A DNA stretch of 64,000 nucleotides from a bacterium (GTDB lineage Bacteria; Planctomycetota; Planctomycetia; Pirellulales; Pirellulaceae): NCBI GenBank assembly GCA_030430075.1, contig JAUIGN010000009.1, forward strand, positions 1 to 64,000, written 5' to 3'. Position numbers and translations under genes: made by a program. The notes under the pieces are model-generated. The model saw nothing but the letters and a program-made list of their open reading frames with translations, did not search any database and was not told the DNA's origin. Shown one piece after another: positions 32,693 through 42,665 of this stretch (its first letter is position 1; each line of letters starts with the position of its first letter).

Positions 32693-34366
32693 ATGAATGC
32701 GCCCACAAGAGACCTGATCCTTGCTTTGTTCGCTGCGGCATCCGCCCTGGTGACGACTGCACTTTCACCGGCTCCCGCACACGGAGAAGACCGGTTGCGG
32801 GATCTGCAGCACGACGCCATCGCCAACAACCGCTCGCCGGCGGCCCATTGGGGCCTGACCCCGAACGACTACAAGCAGTGGGACACGCATACGAATCGCC
32901 TCGTTCCGGTCTACACCTATGGCACGCGCGACGGTGGAAACGAGATCGACCTCAGCAATTACATCGGCAAGCACAGCCCGTATCGGAGTGAACGCGAGAT
33001 TCTCCGGATGTATGGCCGCCTTCCGGACGGTACGTTGAATCGGCAGGCCGAGTATATGGATCAAACGAATCTCTTTCAGATCCAGCGCGCCGCACTGGAG
33101 GCGGGCAAGAAATACATCTTCCTGGTCATCTTCGACGGCATGGACTGGCAAACGTCTCACGCCTCGTCCATCCAGCAGTTGAATCGCATTGCCTACGACC
33201 AGGGGCGGGGGACCGGTACGCACTTCCAGGACTACCAGGCTGACGGCACGACCCAGTTTGGCTGGATGGTCACCGCGCCCCACAACGACGGAACCAAGTA
33301 CGACGTGAACACCCAGACCGTTGCCAACCCGGGTGGTACGGCAGGGGGCGGTTACGATTCCCAGCGCGGCGGGGCCTTCCCCTGGTCCTCGGCGCCTGAG
33401 CTGGAATACTTGACCGGCAAGTCGAAGCAGGGCCCAGAGCGACATCCGTACACCGATTCCGCCTGCTCGGCAACCAGCATGACCGCCGGCATCAAGACCT
33501 ACAACGGAGCGATCAATGTCGATCCAACGGGAATGCAGGTGACCACCATTGCTCACCAGGCACAACTGGCGGGATTGGCGGCCGGCGCCGTGACCAGTGT
33601 CCCGATCAGCCACGCCACTCCGGCGGCAAGCTACGCACACAATGTCTATCGCAACGATCTCCAGGACCTGACGCGTGACCTCCTGGGCCTGCCTTCCATC
33701 TCGCATCCGGTCGAGCCGCTGGCGGGTTTGGACGTAATGATCGGCGGCGGCTACGGTGTGGTCCGCACGGAGGATTCGGCGCAAGGCGAAAACTTTGTCC
33801 CGGGAAATGCCTACCTGACCAATGACGACCGCCGGGCCGTCGACGTTCGGCATGGTGGACGGTACGTTGTCTCGACCCGTCGCCCAGGCCAGAACGGGGC
33901 CCGTCGCCTGTCGGCGGCAGCCCGACAGGCCGCTGCGGGCGCCCATCGATTGTTGGGTTTCTACGGTGTTGGATCGGCAAAAGGACACTTGCCGTACGCC
34001 ACCGCCAATGGCGACTATCAACCGACCTGGGGCAAGGCGAAGACGGCCGAGAAATACACGCTGGCCGATCTCGTCGAAAACCCCACGCTGGCAGAAATGA
34101 CATCGGCCGCGCTGACCGTCCTGCAAACCAACCCTCGCGGCTTCTGGCTGATGGTCGAACCGGGTGACGTTGATTGGGCGAGTCACGACAACAATCTCGA
34201 TAACGCGATCGGTGCCGTTCACAGCGGCGACGACGCCGTCAACGTGATCACCGATTGGGTCGAAGCCCACAGCAACTGGCAGGAATCACTGATGATCGTC
34301 ACGGCCGATCACGGCCACTACCTGGTCCTGGACCGCCCCGAAATGTTGACAAGCGGCGACGAGTAG
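32693..34366 (+). CDS. Secreted alkaline phosphatase (PhoA superfamily)
   Basis: 557 residues with a signal peptide cleaved near PAHGED (about residue 31). Active-site features of the alkaline phosphatase superfamily are visible: a metal-binding FDGMDW (148-152), the nucleophile motif DSACSATSMTAGIKT (Ser256), ISHATPAASYAHN, the second metal region MVEPGDVDWASHDNN and the C-terminal VTADHGHY. It hydrolyses phosphomonoesters in the periplasm or outside the cell. The open frame extends far upstream, but the ATG at 32693 begins the signal peptide. Confidence 0.9.
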   Translation: MNAPTRDLILALFAAASALVTTALSPAPAHGEDRLRDLQHDAIANNRSPAAHWGLTPNDYKQWDTHTNRLVPVYTYGTRDGGNEIDLSNYIGKHSPYRSEREILRMYGRLPDGTLNRQAEYMDQTNLFQIQRAALEAGKKYIFLVIFDGMDWQTSHASSIQQLNRIAYDQGRGTGTHFQDYQADGTTQFGWMVTAPHNDGTKYDVNTQTVANPGGTAGGGYDSQRGGAFPWSSAPELEYLTGKSKQGPERHPYTDSACSATSMTAGIKTYNGAINVDPTGMQVTTIAHQAQLAGLAAGAVTSVPISHATPAASYAHNVYRNDLQDLTRDLLGLPSISHPVEPLAGLDVMIGGGYGVVRTEDSAQGENFVPGNAYLTNDDRRAVDVRHGGRYVVSTRRPGQNGARRLSAAARQAAAGAHRLLGFYGVGSAKGHLPYATANGDYQPTWGKAKTAEKYTLADLVENPTLAEMTSAALTVLQTNPRGFWLMVEPGDVDWASHDNNLDNAIGAVHSGDDAVNVITDWVEAHSNWQESLMIVTADHGHYLVLDRPEMLTSGDE

Positions 34367-34472
34367 GCCGACGAACCGTAATCGGGCAACCGTAATCGGG
34401 CCACGCGACCTGGGGCCGCTCCGTAGCGTGCGCGGGAGCGTTGCATGCGGTTCGCGGGTTGACGTTCGCTGG

Positions 34473-34545
34473 GCGCGGGTCGACCTATGCTGTGCGCGGG
34501 TCGAACGATGTTGTGCGCGCGTCGACCTATGTTGTGCGCGGGTCT
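34473..34545. repeat. 21-base minisatellite
   Basis: About 3.5 copies of GCGCGGGTCGACCTATGCTGT-like units in tandem. It lies downstream of alkaline phosphatase and is followed 110 bases later by a second, different tandem array. Confidence 0.85.
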
Positions 34546-34655
34546 CAGACCCCGCACCCGCATCGACCGCAGGTCTCCCGCACCCCATCGCTCCGAAATC
34601 CAACGCCCCATCAGCCGGGGAGACCTTCGGTCGGCGGTTTCGGCGGGGTCGGAGA

Positions 34656-34818
34656 CCCGCGCCGAGCCGTTTAACCCGCGCCGAGCCGTTTGACCCGCGC
34701 CGAGCCGTTTGCCCCGCGCCGAGCCATTTGACCGGCGCCGAGCCATGTGACCCGCGCCGAGCCATGTGACCCGCGCCGAGCCGTTTGACCCGCGCCGAGC
34801 CGTTTGACCCGCGCCGAG
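34656..34818. repeat. 19-base minisatellite
   Basis: About 8.5 tandem copies of CCCGCGCCGAGCCGTTTGA at an exact 19-base period, with variants (GTTT/ATTT/ATGT). It ends 28 bases before the purM stop, so it sits in the convergent spacer between alkaline phosphatase and purM. Open frames over it are low-complexity and not credible. Confidence 0.92.
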
Positions 34819-34845
34819 CGAATTCGTCCCGCGTCCGCCGGGCGA

Positions 34846-35916
34846 TCAGGGCGAATCGCCCCACGTTACCTGGCGATTCCCTGTCACCACCTCGCCAATC
34901 CGCCAATTGTCCAATCCCGCGTCAGTCAGCATGGCGCTGATTCGATCGGCGTAGTAGCTGCTCACCAGAAGCGTCAATCCGATGCCGCCGTTAAACACCC
35001 GGTCCATTTCTTCCTGATCGATATTCCCCAACCGTTGCAGCCACTGGAAGACGGGCGGCACCGGCCAGGAACCGCGCCGCAGCTGCACGCCGGTCCCCGC
35101 GGGGAGGATCCGTTCGATGTTCTCTTGCAGGCCGCCACCGGTAATGTGGGCGATGCCGTGGACGACATTCTTGACTTTGTAGTGACTCAGGATCCGGCGA
35201 ATCGGCTGCGTGTAAATGCGTGTTGGCGTCAACAAACACTCACCGACGGTCGTGCCAAGTTCGTCGACGCGGTCGCCGACGCCGAGCCCGGCGATCTCGA
35301 AAACGACGCGCCGGACCAGGCTGAATCCGTTTGAATGAAGACCGCTGGAGGCGACGCCGATCGCCACATCTCCGGGAGCAATTGCGGTTCCGTCAATGAG
35401 ATGCTTTCGCTCGACCACGCCAACGCAGAAACCGGCCAGATCGTAGTCCCCAGTGGCGTAGAGATCAGGCATGATCGCCGTTTCGCCACCCAGCAAGGCA
35501 CAGTCCGCCTGGAGACATCCCGCGCTGATACCCTCGACCAGTTGCTCGAGCAAAGCCGGTTCGTCGTGGGACATGGCCACGTAGTCGAGAAAGAACAGCG
35601 GTTCGGCGCCGCAGCAGATGGCATCGTTGGCACACATCGCCACCAAGTCGATGCCGACCGTATTGTGGGTGTCGGTCAGGCGGGCCACCCGCAGCTTCGT
35701 GCCGACCCCGTCCGTGCAAGCCACCATTACCGGGTCGACATAGTTTCGCTGAAACAACTTGCTGGAAAAATCCAACTGGAAGAGCCCGGCGAACCCACCG
35801 TCCAGCTTCATGACCCGCGGCGAAAACGTGCGGTGCATCAGCTTGGGGAGCCGCGACATCGACTCGCGATAGACGTCCAAGTCGACGCCCGCATCCTGAT
35901 AGGTTGCCTTACCCAT
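34846..35916 (-). CDS. purM: Phosphoribosylformylglycinamidine cyclo-ligase (AIR synthetase)
   Basis: 356 residues, full family length. Diagnostic motifs: [107 protein letters not shown] and [12 protein letters not shown]. It converts FGAM to AIR with ATP in purine synthesis, as a cytoplasmic homodimer. Monocistronic here. Confidence 0.97.
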   Translation of the reverse strand: MGKATYQDAGVDLDVYRESMSRLPKLMHRTFSPRVMKLDGGFAGLFQLDFSSKLFQRNYVDPVMVACTDGVGTKLRVARLTDTHNTVGIDLVAMCANDAICCGAEPLFFLDYVAMSHDEPALLEQLVEGISAGCLQADCALLGGETAIMPDLYATGDYDLAGFCVGVVERKHLIDGTAIAPGDVAIGVASSGLHSNGFSLVRRVVFEIAGLGVGDRVDELGTTVGECLLTPTRIYTQPIRRILSHYKVKNVVHGIAHITGGGLQENIERILPAGTGVQLRRGSWPVPPVFQWLQRLGNIDQEEMDRVFNGGIGLTLLVSSYYADRISAMLTDAGLDNWRIGEVVTGNRQVTWGDSP

Positions 35917-36372
35917 GATCGCTCGCGGTGGCTCCGGGAAATTGCAGATTTTACGGATTCGCCGCGTTCATTGTCAACGAGCCCGTTCGGCAGGTCGTCG
36001 CGGCAAGCGGAACGCTTGGCAGGATCGGCGCAAGTCTTGCCCCTTCGGCACCGGGCCGCGACCGCCATCGGCGGCCTCGTCGCGGTGGGCCGAAATAGCA
36101 GGCATGACCGGCCTGACCAATCCGCCGAACCGATAAATGAGTTGGAAATCGGGGATTCTGAGCTGGAATCATCGGGGCAATGATTAACCTTATCCAGACG
36201 GTCCAACTTTCCGTAGCGTGTAGCCTTTGGCCACTCGGAATGACGAAACTCGGATCCCACGAAATTTCAGAAACCCACATCGCAAACGAGCTCCTCCGGG
36301 CAAACGCGGGTGTATCTTTGCTCACCCCCAGCTCCACCACCCCGTATTGCCGAACTTAGGAAGCTCACCAAC

Positions 36373-38496
36373 ATGCTCATGCGTCACCCGCACCCGAACC
36401 TTCAATTCACTCAGTTCTTGCCCTACGGGGCACTCGTCCACGACGGCGGCGTCCAGTTCAGCATCTTCAGCCGGTCCGCCTCGGAAATGCGACTGCTCCT
36501 CTACCATGGCGTCGATGACCGCGAACCGGATGAAGTGATCCACTTTGATCCGGACACCGATCGCTGGGGCGACGTCTGGAGCGTGTTCGTACCCGGACTC
36601 GACGAGGGGCAACTCTACCACTTTCAGGCCGACGGGCCGCACGATCCCGAACACGGCCAATGGTTCGACGGCAAGGCCCGCCTGGTCGATCCTTACGCCA
36701 AGGCGCTCGCCGGCACCTTCCAGCAAGCGACCGACGGCATCATTCGCCCGCCCAAATGCGTCGTCGTGGACGACTATTTCGATTGGCAAGACGACCGGCA
36801 CCTCCGCCACAGCCTGGCCGAAACCGTGATCTACGAGATGCATGTGCGGGGTTTCACACAGAGCGACACCAGCGGCGTCGAGCACCCCGGCACGTATCTG
36901 GGCGTCATCGAGAAGATCCCCTACCTGAAATCACTGGGCGTCACGGCCGTCGAACTGATGCCGGTGCATGAATTTCCGATTCATGGATTTGAGGGCGAAG
37001 CCCTCACCAAGCCAAACTACTGGGGCTATGACCCGCTCGCCTTCTTCGCCCCGCACCGGGGATACGCCGTGGGCCAGGAGCCGGGCAGCCAGGTGACCGA
37101 ATTCAAGCAGATGGTCAAAGCCCTCCACCAGGCGGGCATCGAAGTCATTCTGGACGTCGTCTTCAATCACACCTGCGAAGGCAATGAACTCGGCCCGACA
37201 CTCAGCTTCAAGGGCTTGGAAAACCGCGTCTACTATATGCTCGAAAACGGAGGCAGCCGCTACGCGAACTACAGTGGATGCGGCAACACGATCAACGGGA
37301 ACCACCCCATCGTCCGTGAGATGATCTTCTATTGCTTGCGTCACTGGGTGCACAATTATCATATCGACGGCTTTCGCTTCGACCTCGCATCGATCCTCAG
37401 CCGCGACCGGCACGGCAACATCATGCCCAATCCGCCGCTGGTGGAAGCGATCGCCGAGGACCCGATGCTGGCCGCTACCAAGATCATCGCCGAAGCCTGG
37501 GATGCCGCCGGTGCCTACCAGGTCGGCTCGTTCGGCGACCAGCGCTGGAACGACTCGCACACCGTCCGCCACTGGGCCGAATGGAACGGCCGCTACCGCG
37601 ATGATGTGCGGAGCTACTGGCGCGGCGATTCAGGTGGCCGCGGTGCCTTCGCCACGCGCCTGGCCGGCTCCAGCGATCTCTACGAAGCCAATGGCCGGCC
37701 GCCCGCCAGTAGCATCAACTTCATCACGTCGCATGACGGCTTCACGCTGAACGACCTGGTCAGCTACCGCCACAAGCACAATGAACTCAACGGCGAAGGC
37801 AACCGCGACGGCGACAACAACAACCACAGCGAAAACTTCGGCGTGGAAGGCCCCACGCGAGATCCGGAAATCAAACGGGTTCGAGCTCGGCAAGTACGCA
37901 ACATGCTCGCCTCCCTGATGCTCAGCCAAGGCGTTCCGATGCTGGTCAGCGGAGACGAATGCGGCCGCACCCAGCAAGGTAACAACAACGCCTACTGCCA
38001 GGACAACGACGTCTCCTGGTTCGACTGGGACAACATCGAAGAGAACGCCACGCTGCTGCGGTTTACACAGGCCCTGATTGCCTTTCGGCGGGGACACGCC
38101 GCAGTACGCAGCACGCGTTACCTGACCGGTCAGGCGACCGGACCGCACGGGCTCCCCGACGTTGCCTGGTTCGATCCGCTCGGCACCGCCGTCAACTGGG
38201 GCGGCCACGACTTGCCGGTAACTTGCCTGTTCAGCGCTGCCGGAAGCCCGGAGGCCGATTCCGATGACGGACACGGACTGTTGCTGATGGCCAATCCGAC
38301 CGGCGATCCCCGTACCTTCCGCCTGCCGCCGATCGCCAAGGGGATCCCCTGGCGGCAATTTATCGACACCAATGCGGCACCGCCCGACGATATCTACCCC
38401 GAGTTTGACGGACCGCTGGTGAATCCGGAACAACCGCTGGAACTACCTCACCATTCCTTGGTCTGTCTGGTGACGTCCGCCGAGCGATACGCGTAA
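36373..38496 (+). CDS. glgX: Glycogen debranching enzyme (GH13 isoamylase/GlgX type)
   Basis: 707 residues. An N-terminal CBM48-like domain (VHDGGVQFSIFSRSASEMRLLLY) precedes a GH13 TIM barrel with YEMHVRGFT, the nucleophile region YHIDGFRFDLASIL, the acid/base region ATKIIAEAWDAAG and FITSHDGFTLNDLVSY. SxNxAYCQDNDVSWFDW is typical of GlgX/TreX. It cleaves alpha-1,6 branches of glycogen. The ATG at 36373 follows AGGAAG; the upstream 21 codons of the frame are not needed. Confidence 0.95.
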   Translation: MLMRHPHPNLQFTQFLPYGALVHDGGVQFSIFSRSASEMRLLLYHGVDDREPDEVIHFDPDTDRWGDVWSVFVPGLDEGQLYHFQADGPHDPEHGQWFDGKARLVDPYAKALAGTFQQATDGIIRPPKCVVVDDYFDWQDDRHLRHSLAETVIYEMHVRGFTQSDTSGVEHPGTYLGVIEKIPYLKSLGVTAVELMPVHEFPIHGFEGEALTKPNYWGYDPLAFFAPHRGYAVGQEPGSQVTEFKQMVKALHQAGIEVILDVVFNHTCEGNELGPTLSFKGLENRVYYMLENGGSRYANYSGCGNTINGNHPIVREMIFYCLRHWVHNYHIDGFRFDLASILSRDRHGNIMPNPPLVEAIAEDPMLAATKIIAEAWDAAGAYQVGSFGDQRWNDSHTVRHWAEWNGRYRDDVRSYWRGDSGGRGAFATRLAGSSDLYEANGRPPASSINFITSHDGFTLNDLVSYRHKHNELNGEGNRDGDNNNHSENFGVEGPTRDPEIKRVRARQVRNMLASLMLSQGVPMLVSGDECGRTQQGNNNAYCQDNDVSWFDWDNIEENATLLRFTQALIAFRRGHAAVRSTRYLTGQATGPHGLPDVAWFDPLGTAVNWGGHDLPVTCLFSAAGSPEADSDDGHGLLLMANPTGDPRTFRLPPIAKGIPWRQFIDTNAAPPDDIYPEFDGPLVNPEQPLELPHHSLVCLVTSAERYA

Positions 38497-38582
38497 CGAC
38501 TGCCACCGACCGACCCGCTGGCGTCCGGAGTGTGACGCACGCGATCGGCCGACACCGACCGGAGAAGCGGAGCATGGGAAAC

Positions 38583-38615
38583 AAGGCAGCAGGCATCTGG
38601 AGTCTGCCTGCTGCC
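38583..38615. terminator. Hairpin between convergent genes
   Basis: Perfect 13-base arms AAGGCAGCAGGCA and TGCCTGCTGCCTT with a 7-base loop, midway between the glgX stop and the stop of the convergent gene. A likely bidirectional terminator, although no long T-run follows. Confidence 0.7.
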
Positions 38616-38697
38616 TTGGCTCGCTCCGGGCGAACCGCCGCGCACGTCGTCCCGAAACCCGGTGAACCGGGGCGGAACACGGCCCGCACAGCGTCCG

Positions 38698-40470
38698 TCA
38701 ATCGCGCCGCAACGTGAAGCCGGTGTAATGAAACCCGGTCGAATCGTTGGTGAGCATGCCGCCGCCTGGGGCGAGATACTGGGCCACCACGGAGAAGGGC
38801 GGCAACGGGTTCTCGTTCAATGCACCGCTCAACGCCCGAAAGACCGGGTTGGTCTCTGCGCCACCATCGAGCCGCTGGCGGATCGCCTGGGACGTTGCCA
38901 TCTGATAGAGGGCTCGAAAACCCTCTTCCGGCCGTCGAAACGTCACCATGCCGACTTTCGAGCCTCCGGCTTGCCGCTTGATTTTGCTGGCGATCAGCTT
39001 GTACTCCAAGTCGTTGGCCAACGTCCTGGAGGCATCGCTCTTGGTCAGCACAACCTGCTTCAGCAACTTGGAACTGTCGCTGGCCATCAGGTAGTCGCCG
39101 ATAACCGCCAGGCAGGGATCAGGCACCCGCGTCACTGCCTCGTCCGCGTTGCCGTCGCGGCGGCGACGCCCGATTTGCAGCTCGAAGTACGTCATTCCTC
39201 CATACGTCTGGCGGGTCATGCGGTCAACGAATTGATCCGCCACGCGGCCCAAGGCCATCTGGGCCTGCTGCGGATTCTTGACCTTGATCGCGACCAGCGT
39301 AGCCTGGCTATTCAAGCGAGCGGGCGGCTCCATCCAGGTCAACATGGTCGCCCGCCCTTCGATCTGCTCGAGGATTTCGCTTTCAAATTCGATACCCAGT
39401 TCGTCGCTGACGCGATCGACGATCTCGATTTGCCAAGCGTTCTCGCCTCGGAACACGTCGTAGAGCTGCGTCAGTTCCTCCAGCGTCTCGTCGATATTCC
39501 AGTGCAGCGTGGTATACGAAGCGACGTCGGTCGGGACCCACGGTTCGGGCGTTGTATCGCCCGACTCCAGAGCGAGCATCTTGATGACGCCTTCGCGGGG
39601 CGTCTCCAGGAGAACGTGGGCATGGATCACTCCGTCAAATTCGTCCGTCGCGAAGACCACCGACGCCCCGACGCCGGAGACGCCATCGATCCCCAACCCG
39701 GCGGCGGTCGCCATCCCTGCCTGGGCGGCGAAATTCCCCCGGGTCACCCGCTTCGCCAGCTCGAACGGATCGGCGTAAAATGTGATGTGTGGTTCTTCGT
39801 CTTTGCTGCCGCCACAACGGCTCATGATGGTCTTGAATTTGCGATTCTCAGAGAGGGTCACCAGTTCGTCGTCGCCGCCCCAGACATCGAGTACCTGTTT
39901 GGATAATTCGGCGTTGCTCGAAAAGACCACGGTGCCGTCCTTTTGGAAGACCACCAGCCGCCGTTGCCGCCCCGGAAACTCGTAAATATCCAACTGCACG
40001 TCCCCGATGTTTTCGACTTCGCGCGACGCTTCCGCACCCAGCAACTCGTCGTCCAGGCGCTCCAGCAACGTGGCCGCCTGGGCATTCGAGTCTCCCACGT
40101 CGAACAGCATGATGACTTCCGGCGCGCCCTGCTCCCGTCCGACAATCGCCAGGCAAAGTTCACCTTGCGGCAGCCGCAGCAGGGCGTCCAACGGCAGTCC
40201 AACCCGTTCTTCAATCTGCGTGTACGCTTCGGCCACCGATCCGTACAGATGGCCTACGAAAGGGCGAATCTGTTCGTCGCGTGTGATCCGGCCCATCGAC
40301 GTCTCACTGAAGGCCTGGATGAGATCCGGCACACTGCGGGCGCTTAAGTAGACGAGCGTCTGGTCAGGCAACAACTTGGCGGCGACCGGCCGTTCCGCCC
40401 GGACCAGCTCGGCAGGCAAGAGTGTGAGAAAAACCAATGCCAGCACATACGGAACGATCGATCGACGCAC
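38698..40470 (-). CDS. Secreted protein, possibly DUF3352-like
   Basis: 590 residues with a signal peptide (IVPYVLALVFLTLLPAELVRA). The mature part begins VAAKLLPDQTLVYLSARSVPDLIQAF, the opening of DUF3352-type proteins, and contains alternating alpha/beta phrases (LCLAIVGREQGAPEVIMLFDVGD, YGGMTYFELQIG, PDPCLAVIGDYLMASDSSKLLKQVV). The start is GTG with GGGAG seven bases before. Function unknown; such proteins are common in planctomycetes and are presumed periplasmic. Confidence 0.8.
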   Translation of the reverse strand: MRRSIVPYVLALVFLTLLPAELVRAERPVAAKLLPDQTLVYLSARSVPDLIQAFSETSMGRITRDEQIRPFVGHLYGSVAEAYTQIEERVGLPLDALLRLPQGELCLAIVGREQGAPEVIMLFDVGDSNAQAATLLERLDDELLGAEASREVENIGDVQLDIYEFPGRQRRLVVFQKDGTVVFSSNAELSKQVLDVWGGDDELVTLSENRKFKTIMSRCGGSKDEEPHITFYADPFELAKRVTRGNFAAQAGMATAAGLGIDGVSGVGASVVFATDEFDGVIHAHVLLETPREGVIKMLALESGDTTPEPWVPTDVASYTTLHWNIDETLEELTQLYDVFRGENAWQIEIVDRVSDELGIEFESEILEQIEGRATMLTWMEPPARLNSQATLVAIKVKNPQQAQMALGRVADQFVDRMTRQTYGGMTYFELQIGRRRRDGNADEAVTRVPDPCLAVIGDYLMASDSSKLLKQVVLTKSDASRTLANDLEYKLIASKIKRQAGGSKVGMVTFRRPEEGFRALYQMATSQAIRQRLDGGAETNPVFRALSGALNENPLPPFSVVAQYLAPGGGMLTNDSTGFHYTGFTLRRD

Positions 40471-40948
40471 GACAAGTCTCCCAAGTCAATTTTTTGCCAA
40501 TATCTGCCAGCCAGCTTCACGCGTTCATGCCCCCGCATACCCGGGACAGACCGCGCAGGTTTCAGCAGGCACACCGTCCGCCAACGTTTCTCGTGAACGT
40601 TTGTTGCGATTCCAGCGGGAGGATGCCAGAATAAAGGGGTTGAATGCCCGCACGACCCGTTTATTTGTCCCGGTCGCGTATTTGCCCCGGTCGCGGGCCG
40701 CACGGGGGGAACGGTGTCGATAATGACTGCTACCCGGAAGTTGCTCGATGGACTCAAATCCGCTCGCGCCGCAGCACCGGTACACGGCTTGAAGTCAAAC
40801 GACTCGAACGGCACATTTCCAGCGAGGCGGGAGCCTCGGACCAATCGCGAGCGGACACTCGCGTCACGCTAATCCGCTCCCGTTGGTCGCCCAGACTTGA
40901 CTCACTTATTTAGCCAAACCTGATACAAGCCTTCGTAGGGACCTGGCC
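40471..40948. other. Divergent intergenic region
   Basis: About 480 bases with promoters for the two divergent genes. An imperfect direct repeat TTTGTCCCGGTCGCG / TTTGCCCCGGTCGCG lies near 40664-40695. No gene seen. Confidence 0.45.
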
Positions 40949-41710
40949 ATGCGACGAATCTTCTCATGTGCGTTGACCTTCGCAGTTCTTACCAGCGCGA
41001 GCTGGGTGGTCGAGCCGGTCTGGGGCCAGCAAACGCAGCAAAACAACGGGGTCGGCGGTCAGACCAACGCCGGGCTCACGCAGACGGGCCAGAGCGAGGC
41101 CTTTACGATCGTCCGCAATGAAGCCGAAGCGGTGAATTCCGCCACGACCAACTTCCTCAGCCGGGCGTCGGCACCCGGCACCAGCGGCACGACCTATGGT
41201 CGCGTCGAAGGCTTCGGCTCGCTCGGCGGCAGCAGCGGCAGCACACTCAGCAGCCTGGGCCTGGGCGGGCGCGGCGGGCTGGGTGGTGGACTGGGCGGCG
41301 GCGCCTTCGGCATTGGAGCCGGCATCGGATTGGGCAGCCAATTCGGAACGGCCCTGGGTGGAGGCGGTCGAGCGACGCAGCAGGGAGTCGCCGGCACTTC
41401 AAGCTCGACGTTGCCGCTCCGTCATCGGATCCGCGTCGATGTCGGCCCGCCGGCGCGGGCGATCTCGCGGATCAGTCAGGCATTTGCGAAGCGGTTGACG
41501 CGTCTGCCCGGATTGAAGGGCTTACGTTCCGTCGATGTAACCATGGCAGGGCAGACCGCCGTGCTGACGGGCTCGGTTGACTCCGAGCGGACGCGGGATC
41601 TGGTGGCCCGGCTGGCGATGCTTGAGCCTGGGATTGCGGCTGTCCGAAATGAGCTGTCGGTTGAGACGACTGCAGCCCCTCCGAATTCGCTGCAGCCGCC
41701 GTCGCCCTAG
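40949..41710 (+). CDS. Secreted BON-domain protein with Gly-rich linker
   Basis: 253 residues: signal peptide (to VWGQQ), a Gln/Asn-rich segment, a Gly-rich linker (LGLGGRGGLGGGLGGGAFGIGAGIGLG, about 103-135), then a BON-like domain at about 165-240 with GLRSVDVTMAGQTAVLTGSVDSERTRDLVARLAMLEPGIAAVRNEL. BON domains bind lipids or peptidoglycan in the envelope. AGGGA lies before the ATG. The last 239 bases overlap, on the opposite strand, the 3' end of the convergent lipoprotein gene. Confidence 0.85.
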   Translation: MRRIFSCALTFAVLTSASWVVEPVWGQQTQQNNGVGGQTNAGLTQTGQSEAFTIVRNEAEAVNSATTNFLSRASAPGTSGTTYGRVEGFGSLGGSSGSTLSSLGLGGRGGLGGGLGGGAFGIGAGIGLGSQFGTALGGGGRATQQGVAGTSSSTLPLRHRIRVDVGPPARAISRISQAFAKRLTRLPGLKGLRSVDVTMAGQTAVLTGSVDSERTRDLVARLAMLEPGIAAVRNELSVETTAAPPNSLQPPSP

Positions 41711-42620
41711 AGAGCTTCAGGGCAGCTTGCCGAGCTGCCAGGTAGTCGGCCGATTGCTGCGGCGGCAGCGACTGGCCGGACTGGAACGACATCCGCTCAA
41801 TCGCAGGCGGCGTCGGGTTGCCGCTGCGAGCTCGATCGGCAACCCGCTCCTGCAAGCGAGCTTTCATGGTTCGCGGCAAACTGATCGTCGTCGTCCGGAC
41901 GTGCGAGGATGGCGATGGAGGAGCCGCCGTGATCTGCGGCGGCTGTGCCCCTGCCGCGGCCGCCTGTTGATACCCGGCGCCGATCACGTGGGCGGGTGGT
42001 CGTGCGGCGCCGGTCATATGGGCCTGGGTGATCCCCCTCCCGCCCCATGGCGAAGCGGGCGCCATCTCGTTCGATTTGCCTGGCAAAATGTTCATTGCCT
42101 GCTGGCCCATGACAACGTGCCCGGAACTGCTGGTGAAGACCGGCATCAAGCTGACCGACTTTTCTGCGCCCCCCTCTTCATCCCAGGCCAGCCAGACACT
42201 GTAGGATGCGCCCAGCCCGGACTCGCTGAAGTGCGATGTGAACTGTTCCGGCGTGAACGCGTACTTCCGCGTCGGCACCTGGGTCGTCTGGGACTTGTCG
42301 GTATCATCGTAGGCATAGACGACCAACTGTCCTTCGACCGGGATCGTCTTGTTCCCCGCGTCATAAAAGAAGAACCGGCCCCCAAAACCGCGCGTCAGTT
42401 TTCCGTTCGGCTGCACCGACACGTCGGGGGTCCAGATCGCGGCCAACCGCGTGGGTGTCTGAAACTCGCTCTCAACCACCTTGGCCTTCTTGGACGACCA
42501 GGGCAACTGCTCATTCCAGTCTGTCATCGACTTGCAGCCGTTCAAGCCAAGCGTGAGCGTGCAAACCGCCATCACAGTCCATCGTGTCACGGCAATTTTC
42601 CTTGTGGGTCGTTGAGTCAT
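41472..42620 (-). CDS. Lipoprotein of unknown function
   Basis: 382 residues. A lipobox LGLNGC lies near residue 29 after a basic start and hydrophobic stretch. The N-terminal 150 residues form a beta-rich domain (FGGRFFFYDAGNKTIPVEGQLVVYAYDD, YSVWLAWDEEGGAEKSVSLMPVFTSSSG), recalling lipoproteins that accompany planctomycete secretins. The rest is Ala/Pro/Gln-rich and disordered. It lies 45 bases after the secretin stop and is probably co-transcribed. The final 80 residues are encoded antisense to the BON gene and may be an extension past a lost stop. Confidence 0.75.
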   Translation of the reverse strand: MTQRPTRKIAVTRWTVMAVCTLTLGLNGCKSMTDWNEQLPWSSKKAKVVESEFQTPTRLAAIWTPDVSVQPNGKLTRGFGGRFFFYDAGNKTIPVEGQLVVYAYDDTDKSQTTQVPTRKYAFTPEQFTSHFSESGLGASYSVWLAWDEEGGAEKSVSLMPVFTSSSGHVVMGQQAMNILPGKSNEMAPASPWGGRGITQAHMTGAARPPAHVIGAGYQQAAAAGAQPPQITAAPPSPSSHVRTTTISLPRTMKARLQERVADRARSGNPTPPAIERMSFQSGQSLPPQQSADYLAARQAALKLSRATAAAANSEGLQSSQPTAHFGQPQSQAQASPAGPPDPASARSQPSPSARRSALPWLHRRNVSPSIRADASTASQMPD

Positions 42621-42665
42621 GGTTCTGGGTCGTCTGCCGGCCATGCGAGAGCCAGGGAAGCGTAC

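Noticed and set aside
32765..34270. 501-codon minus-strand frame opposite alkaline phosphatase
   Set aside because: A shadow of a well-supported gene with all catalytic motifs on the plus strand; it has no family resemblance.
34656..34818. CRISPR array
   Set aside because: The repeats are directly adjacent with no spacers; it is a minisatellite.
34473..34906. Small coding frames across the minisatellites
   Set aside because: They only translate the repeat units (for example ARRGSNGSA) and change with frame; no start signals.
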